The position numbers and the translations under genes were made by a program. Positions 53,409 through 62,497 of a stretch of 64,000 nt of DNA are shown piece by piece (position 1 is the stretch's first letter; the number at the start of each line of letters is the position of its first letter). The notes beneath the pieces are model-generated. The model was given only the letters and a program-made list of their open reading frames with translations. It was not told the DNA's origin and made no database searches. Origin of the DNA: Dipteronia dyeriana. Its lineage: Eukaryota > Streptophyta > Magnoliopsida > Sapindales > Sapindaceae. The stretch lies in contig CM065303.1 of NCBI GenBank assembly GCA_032871835.1, positions 57,822,597 to 57,886,596 of the forward strand. Direction: 5' to 3'.

Positions 53409-55671
53409 ATGGATTCAAGTTCAAACAATGACGTTATTCCAAGTTTGGGAGAGGAAGAGGAAGGTAATGACACTATGGAGCCAGTGGAGGCAAATAGCAG
53501 GTCTAATACCCCGACTGGGAGTGGTCAAGATCGAAAAAGAAAGCGCACTTCCGCTGTGTGGTCTTCGTTTGTGATTGTAGGAAAAAATGCACAGGGAAAA
53601 GAACATTGTAAGTGCAAATATTGTGGAAAGCAATACATTTGTGAAGGCACTCATGGTACAGGTAACATGAAACGTCATATAGAGTTTCAATGTCCTAAGA
53701 TAATGATGCATGACCCTCGTCAAATGTTATTGAAAAATAATAAGTCTGCCAACATGACAGTTTCCAATCCAAAAAGTCAAAATGAATTTAGAACAATAGT
53801 AGCTGAAACTATTGTTTTGCATGATTTGCCTTTTTCATTTGTTGAGTGGTCGGGTGTTAGAAAAATGATTGGATATTGCACAGATGAGTTCCATATGGTG
53901 TCTAGGAATACCGCGAAAGCGGATGTATTGAGCTTGTATTGTATTGAAAAAACTAAAGTCAAGACATTGCTAGAAGAAGCTCCTGGTAGAATATGTCTAA
54001 CATCTGATTTATGGACTTCCATAGCCACGGATGGTTACATGTGTCTCACAGCACATTTTATTGATAAAAATTGTGTTCTTCAAAAAAAAGTATTGAGCTT
54101 TTGCTTTATGCCACCTCCACATGATGGGGTTTCTTTAGCGGATAAAATTAAGACATTGTTGTGTGAGTGGAAAATTGAGAACAGAATTTTTTCGATTACT
54201 TTGGACAATGCTTCATCCAATAATTCATTAGTGCATAATTTGAAAAGTCATTTGAACATAAACAAAGCACTTTTATGTGATGGAGAATTCTTGCATATTC
54301 GTTGTTGTGCTCATATCATTAATTTGATTGTTCAAGATGGATTAAAGGAAATAGATGGTGTTGTCCATAAGGTTCGTGAGAGTGTGAAATATGCGAGAGC
54401 TTCGCAAACTAGAAAGCAAAAGTTTTTAGAGTGTATCAAACGAGTTCAGTTAGATTCTAAAAGGGGTTTAAGACAAGATGTTCCTACTAGATGGAATTCC
54501 ACTTACCTTATGCTTGATAGTGCTATTTATTATCGACTTGCTTGGACTGCATTAGAGTTGGCTGATAGTAATTACAAGCATTGCCCTTCTGAAAGTGAGT
54601 GGGAAAATGTTGAGAAACTTTGCAAGTTTTTGCATCATTTTTATGACACTACTAATCTTTTTTCGGGAACAAAATATCCCACTTCAAATTTGTACATGCC
54701 TAAGGTGTTTATCACTTATTTGACTTTGATGCAAAACTTGGCAAGTGATGATCCGTTCTTTAAAGCGATGTCAAATCAAATGTATACCAAGTTCAATAAG
54801 TATTGGTTTGATTTTTCCACTATTTTAGCAATAGCTATTATTTTGGATCCTTGTTACAAAATGGAGTTTGTGATGTTTGTTTATGAGAGATTGTATGGTG
54901 CCGAATCAAAGCAATTAGAAGAAGTTAATGGGAAATTGTTTGCTTTGTTTAATGAGTATGTGACTAGCTCGACTGAACGATCTACCATTAGGCCATCTCC
55001 ACAATCTTATCCTAGTACTTCTAGTGGACGACAAAGAGTAGATGACCTTGATCTTGTTTTACTGGTAATAAATTCTTTGTTTATTTAATCGATATTTGTT
55101 TATAGTAATAACTTTTTTGCTTAAATATTTTAATTACACATGTGTAGGACTTTGATAATAATATCAATGGTGATATTGTTGACATTCAAAGAACACAATT
55201 AGATTTGTATTTGGAGGAGAGAAGACTTGAAAGATCAATTGATTTAAACATTTTAGACTTTTGGAAGGGCAATGAACCTCGTTATCCTGAACTTGCTGCC
55301 ATGGCTCGTGATGTTTTAAGCGTTCCAATATCTACAGTGGCATCTGAATCAGCATTTAGCATGGGTGGTCGGGTTCTTGATCAATTCCGGAGTTCACTTC
55401 TTCCGAATGTAGCAGAAGCCTTAGTTTGCAGTCGTGATTGGATACTTGGAAATGGAGGTAATGATTTTACCGTGACTTTGATAACTGTATTGTTGATTTC
55501 ACTTTTAATAATTGATATTTTTATTTAATTTTATATCACCTAATCATTATTGTAGAGAGTGCAATTTTGAAATGTGAAGAAATTACTAAAGACTTGTGGG
55601 AAATGGAGGATGACAGTACTCCTGCTAGTACTCAAACAATGCACGACCAAAGTTCAATTCAAGGCTATTAA
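53409..55671 (+). CDS. hAT transposase, intact (exons 53409-55064, 55148-55457, 55556-55671)
   Basis: My splice model (CTG|GTAATA...TGTAG|GAC, phase 0; GAG|GTAATG...TGTAG|AGAG, phase 1) joins three exons into 693 codons with no stop. An acidic N-terminus (EEEEGND) and a basic stretch (DRKRKRTS) precede a complete BED zinc finger at about residues 50-100 (CKCKYCGKQY...GNMKRHIEFQC). The core shows the first Asp in LTSDLW (about residue 199), the second in ITLDNASSN (about 262), the CCAH pair, RWNSTY, and the catalytic Glu in VASESAFS in exon 2. The C-terminal hAT dimerisation domain (YPELAAMARDVLSVPISTVA) is complete. The protein would bind the terminal repeats and cut out the element in the nucleus. 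An ACAG ends 8 bases before the ATG, so a 5' leader intron is likely. Expression is not shown by sequence alone. Confidence 0.9.
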
Positions 55672-56296
55672 ATACATATCCTGATCCATCAATTTCTTTG
55701 GACAACAATTTGGACCAATTTGTGATTATGGATGACTGTATGAATTATTTATGGATTATTTATGGATTCATTTTTTTTTTAACTTTGTAAGGATTATGGA
55801 TAAGTGGATAACTATATTTGTCTTTCGGGATGACTGTATTTAATTTTATATTTGTTGTATTATTTAATGATATTAGATTGGATTTGATTGGATTTGATTA
55901 TTAAAATGTATTACTCTATAAGGTAATAAGGTTTGATGTATTTGTGTTAGATTAATATGATTTTTTTTAAATGTTAGGTAAATGTGTTAAATGGGTTCGG
56001 GTTAAACGGGTCACACGGGTCAAACCCGACCCAGTAAGACTCGATTAGATTATTAAACGTGTCACGGGTCAACCCGTTTAACCCGTGTATTTATTCATGT
56101 CGTGTTGGGTTTCAGACGGTTAACCCGTTTAATTAAACGGGTCGTATCGGGTTGATAGTTAATTCTATTCGGGTCGTGTCGGGTTGATGTCAACCCGACC
56201 CATGAACCCGAATTGCCAGCCCTATGTATATCTGTTGTTTATGATTTTCTGTCTCTGTCGTTCGCTGTCGTCTCCTCAATTTCTACCATGCTTGGC

Positions 56297-56298
<2 letters not shown>

Positions 56299-56361
<63 letters not shown>

Positions 56362-56362
56362 C
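56299..56362 (+). repeat. (CA)n(TA)n compound microsatellite
   Basis: More than 20 CA units followed by about 9 TA units, just right of hAT element 3. Confidence 0.95.
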
Positions 56363-57304
56363 GTCCAAGTAGGTTTTTAGTTCCTGAATACTCTACCATA
56401 ATCTCATGAATCCGTTCCCTCCTTATCGGGCGGGATTCGTTATTTAAATTTGAATTGTTTTCGGATTCGATGATATCGTTGATGAAGATAAGTTTGTTCC
56501 CTTATTTGAATTTAAACTCTTGACGTGCATGTAAATATTATGTGGAGATGATCCTGTGTGTACTCGTGCCATAGATCTTCATGGAGGTCACCCTGCCAGC
56601 TGCCCGTTGCCCCGTAGAGCGAGGTAGACCCCTACTCTGGCTCCATTCTTAGAAGCTTAAGATGGATTTTCCCTGACCCGTGGGGGCTTGAAGTGCTCTT
56701 GTAGACCTTCCCGGGAGGTAGATGAGGTAGTGTAGATTTGGGTGTGACTCTTCCTTTATGTCCAGCAAGAACAGCGGGGCTTCTGGAGAGGTTAGCGGGC
56801 TTCTTTCGAATGTCTCTTGAGCTTGGAGACTTCTCTTGGCATTCACGGGGCGGTTGTGAAGCCCGACCTCAGAGCCGAGGTTCCCCGATAGATGGCCTGG
56901 AGAAGCCCGGCTTCCAGTACTCTTGTAAGGGCTCGTCCCGGTCGTGCATGGCTTGTCTTCTAGTAGCTTTGAAGCCGAACCGGCCTTCCCTACTCCTGTG
57001 GGGTGGCTTTACGGTCTTTTTGGGCTTTATGATTGTCGATTATGGGTGGAAAATTTCTCTTTGACCCCTGGCCAATTTTCACTATTAACAGAAGTCCTCT
57101 CTGACTTGAACACCGGTGGTAGAGTTGGGGTTGGAGTCAGATTCCTTGTTTAATTGAGAAAGTTTTTCGCCATAAAGATAATTAATGAGAACGAAATTTT
57201 CCCATTAATTACCCAACATTTTGAATTTGAAACTGAGTGTTATTCGAAGAAAAACGGCTACAATACGGCTCTAGGTGATCTTCCCGAGGATATCGCCCAC
57301 AAAC

Positions 57305-57320
57305 CTCTATTTAAGCCCGA
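57305..57320 (+). promoter_or_regulatory. TATA-like box before the antisense extra ORF
   Basis: CTCTATTTAAGCCC lies about 120 bases upstream of the ATG at 57430, on the strand opposite to gypsy transcription. It would suit an own promoter of the extra ORF. Motif only. Confidence 0.35.
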
Positions 57321-57429
57321 CCTGACCATCACTTTTTTCATACTTCAAATCTTCAAACTTTCAAATTTCTTCTTCCCTGTTTTCTCTGTCTCTATCTTCC
57401 GTTTGCTTTCTCATCTCTCTTACCCATCA

Positions 57430-59985
57430 ATGTCGACTTCCACAGATAGTGTTGATACATTGGTGGAGAGCTCCGGGGGCCCTAACCTAGCTCCTCTTAA
57501 GCGGGTGCGAGAGATTTCAAGCGATGAGGAATCTTCCCCACTCCGCCAGCACCGTCGTTTTAACAGGAAAGCTTCTATCAGCTCTGTCTTTTCGAACCGG
57601 CCTGACAATCCTCTGAACCTAGTCGACGAAGACTCTGACGTCGGGGAGAAATTAGATACGGTCGGGAGGGCTCAAGTCACAGTGGCGAAGTTTCCTCCAA
57701 TGATAACCCTTCCTTTCGAACCCAGGGTCATCCCCGACTCTACTATCGACTCTCAGTCGATCAGCCGTCTACGGGACAAGTATGGTATTCCTGATACTGT
57801 TTCTCCAACTGTCCCCCATCGGAACTACAATATTTTTAGCCCGCCCAAAGGCTTGCTTCCTATCCACGTCACGGCCTTTGAGAGAGGGGTAAGGCTCCCT
57901 CTTCACTCCACCATTCGGCGGGCTCTCAATGCCCTTCAGCTAGCTCCGCTTCAACAGACGCCCGACTTCTGGAGGCATATAATCGGCTTTCTGGTATTGT
58001 AGAGAGAGCAATATGAGTTGAGTAGCGTAACCAGGGAGCCCGAAGCTGAGGAGCTCGCCTTTCTTTTCCAGATCGGTAGCCTGACAGGAGTCCCACGAGG
58101 CCAATTCTATGCCAAGGCTAAGAATAGGCTCAATTTTATCATCCCCAAGGCTTCAAAGAAGGACCTTGCTTGGAAGGAAGAATGGGTATTGGCGGGCATG
58201 AGCTCGAGGTTCTCACCGCCTTTAGTGACAAACCCACATGGGATAGGGATTCCAAGACCGATGAGTCTGAAGCCGTGCTGAAGACCATCATAGCTCGGAA
58301 CTACTTGAATCTGAAGTTTCTGATCGTCAACCCCTTCGATCCCCGCAGGGTAAACAGGTACCTGCGGATATCCGGTGCTACCCCTCGTAAGTATCTCAAT
58401 CTATCTTGTTTTTTCTTTTTTTCTTTTTTATTGGAGGGTTCAGTTTTGATGATCTTGATTCTTTTCTCTAACAGTGTTTGTTGTTGCTCCAGCTTCTCGC
58501 GAAGCCCGACAAGCTAGGATACCTCCTCCGCCTTCCAGATCATCCCCGGGAGCTCTCCCGGCTATTCCGAAGAAGGGGGGATCAACCACTAAGGTAGCTG
58601 CCCCGTTCGTTTCTTCCCTCTCTCCTTCCAAAGTGAAGTCCAATATGGCTCTTCTGGCATCTCGGGCTGCGAAGGCTCTAAACCGAGGAGGGTCTGCTTC
58701 CCAAGTCGTCAATAAGTCTGTTCATGCACCTCTTCCAATAGTTAATGCTCCAAACGATGCCCCTCGAGTCCCGCTACCCCTCTCTGCAGATCCGGTTGTA
58801 TCCCGGGTAGTTGAGGTTCCCAAGGAGCCCGATGCTGATTTTTCTGAGGTTGCCCCTTCTCGCCCCCATCAGCAATCGAGCTCTGCCGGTCAGAACGAGG
58901 TCTTAAAGTAATTTGTCCCATCTTGTCCAGGCGGCGGGATTTCTAGGATGACCGTGATACCCGTGGACATCTTGATCACCAAAGGGTCTGCCCCATCTAG
59001 CCGAGGTAATTGTCGCTTTTACTTCTTTATTCAGCTGCTTGACTTGTCATTTTCTAACATGATTTTCCTTTGCAAGCTTTCAAGTTTCAGGTGGCCATGG
59101 GGCATCAGGTAGCCTTCCTCCGTGATCGGGCAGCCAAGACTGAGGCTGAAGCTGAGCGAGCCATGGGGTTACTTGCTCGGGCTCAGACCCTAGTCCAGGA
59201 GATGACCTCCAGCCAACAAGGAATGGAGACGCAGCTAGCTAAGCTTCAATGAGATCATGAGAGGCTGAAGCAGGCTTTTGATCAGGAGACTCTCCGGTCG
59301 AAGCGGTGGGCTAGTCAGCGAAATGACTGGAGGGGAGAGGCGAAGGCCTAGATGCTGAGAACCAAACCTTGCAGGCTCGAATTTCCCAACTCCAACCTGA
59401 AGTGGAAGCCTCCTTTAGCGAGAGGAATTTCTATGCCTCCTATCAGGTTGTAGAGGCTCTTTCTTCCCCATTCGATCTCTTCAGCATCGTTGGCTGGGAT
59501 AGAAAAGAGGTCATGTCAATGGCTGCGGAGATGTCTCGCCCCGAAACTGATAGAGCTGGCCCTTTCGGGGAAGGAGCTGAGAAGCAGTTGGAGGTGCCAT
59601 ATCTGCCTCTTCTTGTTCCAGTCTTTTTAGCATCTGGTCTCGACGAATCCTCGAAAGGGGTTCACAATGATGAGCTAGAAGGAGGCCTTGCTGAAGCCTG
59701 AGATCCCCCTGTAATGCTATCAAAAATGGAGTCAACAGAAGGCGGGAACGTGCCTGAGTCGGTGACCAACCTTCTTGATGCAGCTATACCGCCTGAAGTT
59801 ACGGCAGTGATCAATGAAATCGTGGAGGAGGATCCTGCTGACCCCGAGGCAGCCGGGGTAGATCCCTAAGAGGAGGTGGCTGATGCACCTGACCAGGATG
59901 AGCCGCGATTGGAGAGGGGAGCAGATGGCGAGGTTTATTCTGTGGAGGAGGAGGCTGGAGGTCCTCAGGAAGACGAAGAAGCTTG
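57430..59985 (+). pseudogene. gypsy extra ORF, antisense (PF04195-like 'putative gypsy type transposon'), decayed
   Basis: The start MSTSTDSVDTLVESS at 57430 leads into a Ser/acidic leader. A conserved domain follows at about 57770-58240 (FERGVRLPLHSTIRRALNAL, FWRHIIGFLVL, EELAFLFQIGSLTG, QFYAKAKNRLNFIIPKAS), which I recognise as the gypsy-type transposon family of Tat elements. A stop at 58000 sits where Trp is expected, and a frameshift occurs near 58185. A standard intron runs from 58387 to 58474 (CTC|GTAAGT...AACAG|TG) and another from about 59007 to 59078. The C-terminal half is Pro/Ser-rich, then coiled-coil-like (QVAFLRDRAAKTEAEAERA), and ends acidic (EEEAGGPQEDEEA) at 59985. Function of the family is unknown; this copy is dead. 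Confidence 0.75.
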
Positions 59986-60540
59986 AGTTCTTTCTCATGT
60001 AATCTATTTTGAATGCCCAAAAAAGGGGATGGGCATCCCATTTTCAACTGTGTTTGACCTTTTATTATTTTTCTTTTGTAGCCCGGAACCAGGGATTGGC
60101 CCCCCTTGCTTGTTGTAGCCTTGTTGGGGGATAGGCTCCCTTACTTGATAATAAAATTTTAATCTCAGGTCTAACTCTGACTTGCATGTACTTGCTTGGT
60201 CTTCCTCTAGGTCCATCTTTTATATCGAAACGAGCTATCTTTATGGGAAATAACAAGATAAGAAAAAAAGTTATTAGCATTGAGTCCCCATACTAATGAA
60301 ACTCCTAGCTCAACTTCTTCAGTTGACAGTCCCCTTGTTTGATTGTGGGTCTGTTGTAGTAAGTAACCCTGTATTAAGGAGAACTAGTGAAATAACAAGA
60401 GCATTTAGAGTTTAAGTAAATCGAGCCCTCTATCCTCGAGATTCTTTGGGGGGTTGTAGCCCAAGTAGAACATTAAGTAAAGACCTGTTTAGCCTCCTTC
60501 TTAGGTTCAGGATTATGAGGGCTTCTGCGCTTTCAAGCTC
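59986..60540. other. non-coding part of the gypsy 3' region
   Basis: No gene seen. It lies between the end of the antisense ORF and the tandem-repeat block. The short minus-strand frames are chance. Confidence 0.4.
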
Positions 60541-60828
60541 GATTCCTTCTTGGGGGAACGGTAGCCCGATCAAGGCATCAAGAGGGCTATCTAGCTATTT
60601 CCCGGTCTTAAGATCTGGATGGCAACTATGCTCTTACACTCAGATCCTTCTTGGGGGTGGTAGCCCGACCAAGGCATCGGGAGGGCTATCTAGCTATTTC
60701 CCGGTCTTGAGATCCGGATGGAAACTATACTCTTACACTCAGATCCTTCTTGGGGGTGGTAGCCCGACCAAGGCATCAGGAGGGCTATCTAGCTATTTCC
60801 TGGTCTCGAGATCAGGATGGCAATTATG
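60541..60828 (-). repeat. 97-bp tandem repeats in the gypsy 3' region (first block)
   Basis: Three units with the core GGTAGCCCGACCAAGGCATC, then GGCTATCTAGCTATTTCC and GATCTGGATGG. They begin near 60541, 60633 and 60729. The array continues at 62125 after a solo LTR insertion. The 146-codon frame across the block (60446-60886) is a translation of the repeats. Confidence 0.88.
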
Positions 60829-61097
60829 CTCTTTGACACGTCCTAAAGAAGTGTTCCTACTCTCAAGTATAAGAGTGTCAAAGTAATAAATTCACCGGTA
60901 AGACCGGGTCGAACCACAGGGAGGTTGTTCACTTGTCCTTGTTGAATTAATTTCTAGATTAATTAATAAGCTTGTATAAAATGTAAATCAATTAAAATTA
61001 ATACTGGGGCTAAGGGATCCACTGTTGGTATTTCGAATATGATCCAATTATTTATTTTTAGTATAGATTAATGGGAGGGTATTCCACTCCACTGACC

Positions 61098-61288
61098 ACT
61101 CTCTAATAAATATGGGTAAAAGTACTCACTGTGCTAGACAATATCTGTCTATATACAGTGAGTCAAAAACTCCACAAAGATTAAAGGGGATAAACCACTC
61201 TCTGATAAATATGGGTAAAAGTACTCACTGTCCTAGACAATATCTGTCTATCTACAGTGAGTCAAAAACTCCACAAAGATCAAACGGG
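61098..61288 (+). repeat. 95-bp tandem duplication inside the solo LTR
   Basis: Two nearly identical units start at CACTCTCTAATAAATATGGG (61100) and CACTCTCTGATAAATATGGG (61196) and each run to ACTCCACAAAGAT. The small frames across them are repeats in translation. Confidence 0.85.
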
Positions 61289-61579
61289 AGAAAGCATAAA
61301 AATAATAAACTTACCAAAATTGGATCATATTTTCCATACCAATAGTACCACCTTTGGCCCCAGCTATATAAAATTAGCCAGACATAATTTAACTAGAAAA
61401 TAACTATTTTATTTAAACTAAGAATTTGAGAACAAAAGAGAGAGAATTTCATAAATCTAATATCATATTTGGATTCAGGACCTCCAAATTAGGGTGGAGA
61501 GACCCCCTATTTATACAAAATACGGATGAAAATTGACCATCGGATGAATTTAGAATGGAGCGTCCAGATTTTGCCACGT

Positions 61580-61860
61580 CATCAGTGAACAAAGACAGTG
61601 AACAGTAATCCATCCATGAGTGAATAGTAACCGCATCAATGAGTGAACAGTGAAATTCAACTGTGAACAATGAAGGTCAACTGTGAACAGTGAATAGTTA
61701 AAATTACGAAAATGCCCTTCAATGAACAGTGACAGTGAACAGTAACCCATCCATGAGTAAACAGTACCGCATCCGAGAGTGAACAGTAATGCATCGTGAG
61801 TAAACAGTGAAAGTCAACTATGAACAGTAAAAGTCAACTGTGAACAATGAATAGTCAAAA
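61580..61860 (+). repeat. GTGAACAGT minisatellite inside the solo LTR
   Basis: About 18 scattered copies of a 9-base core GTGAACAGT and variants (GTAAACAGT, GTGAACAAT) alternate with TCAACT and CATCCATGA words, in two related halves (61585-61690 and 61725-61860), each ending in AGTTAAAATTACGAAAATGCCCTT or a close variant. Confidence 0.75.
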
Positions 61861-62124
61861 TTATGAAAATGCCCTTCGTGGTCTTCTTAAGGTTTTTTAA
61901 CGTTCTAAACTTGAAAACGATATTTGTTTTGACATCTGACATCTCTATGAATCTGAATTGACCGAATTACCTCTGAAATATAAAGAAAAATACACTGATT
62001 ACTACACAACACATTTATTTAAGCGAACGAACGAAATTATGTCTAAATTGAGGAATTAATCATATTGGAAGTGTAAAATGATGATATTATCCCTTAGTAA
62101 ACATACACTTTTCAGTGTTAATCA

Positions 62125-62295
62125 CTCTTACACTCAGATCCCTCTTGGGGGTGGTAACCCGACCAAGGCATCAGGAGAGCTATCTAGTTATTTCCTGGTT
62201 TCGAGATCTGGATGGCAACTATGCTCTTACACTCAGACCCTTCTTGGCAGGGTTGGTGCCTGGCCAAGGCATCAGGAGTAGCGGAGGGGCTTCCC
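62125..62295 (-). repeat. 97-bp tandem repeats in the gypsy 3' region (second block)
   Basis: A continuation of the array at 60541-60828: one full unit (62125-62221) and one shorter, more diverged unit to about 62295. Confidence 0.85.
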
Positions 62296-62497
62296 CGGCT
62301 TACCCCTGGCCTTGAGGCGATAATTTCGAAACTTTTCATGTAGACCCAAATCATTGTAGGACATAGTTGAAGAAGGAGTAAACCGGAAAAGGCAAGCTTT
62401 ATTGATATGGAAGATGAAGTACAATACTGTCAGAAGAAAATATAAAAGAAGCTAGTCGGAGGTCGCCTTGCTCTTGAGTCCTCAGTTCAAGGGTAAA

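Larger units (their letters stand above)
51615..56224 (+). mobile_element. complete hAT transposon 3, apparently intact
   Basis: 4610 bp. The perfect 8-bp duplication TGTATATC flanks it (51607-51614 and 56225-56232). Terminal repeats are TAGAGCTGGCAA and, at the other end in reverse, TAGGGCTGGCAA (11 of 12). Both subterminal regions (to about 51800, and from about 55985) are packed with CGGGTT/AACCCG words in both orientations, the expected transposase binding sites. Between them lie a GTC/CGT-rich stretch, a tandem-repeat leader and a three-exon transposase gene without disruption. It inserted in the LTR region of the gypsy element and is among the youngest events in the window. Confidence 0.93.
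51303..57100 (-). repeat. probable 3' LTR of the gypsy element, interrupted by hAT element 3
   Basis: Non-coding DNA at 51303-51614 and 56225-about 57100 flanks the hAT insertion. The left end gives ...TTTCCCGTCAACA on the minus strand. A possible start TGTTAATAGTGAAAATTGG lies at about 57089 on the minus strand. Without the partner LTR this is only an inference from position and from the TG...CA ends. Confidence 0.4.
60834..62124 (+). mobile_element. solo LTR inserted in the tandem array
   Basis: TGACACGTCC...GTTAATCA, 1291 bp, flanked by the perfect 5-bp duplication CTCTT (60829-60833, 62125-62129). Removing it restores the 97-bp array. It contains CCGGTAAGACCGGGTCGAAC near 60895, a phrase common in plant LTRs. 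The internal partner element is not in the window. No coding content. Confidence 0.85.

Noticed and set aside
60446..60886. 146-codon frame with repeated SPTKASGGLSSYF-type units, considered as a repeat protein
   Set aside because: The protein periodicity comes from the 97-bp DNA repeats; the frame is shared by chance because no unit carries a stop in that frame, and it runs into the inserted LTR.
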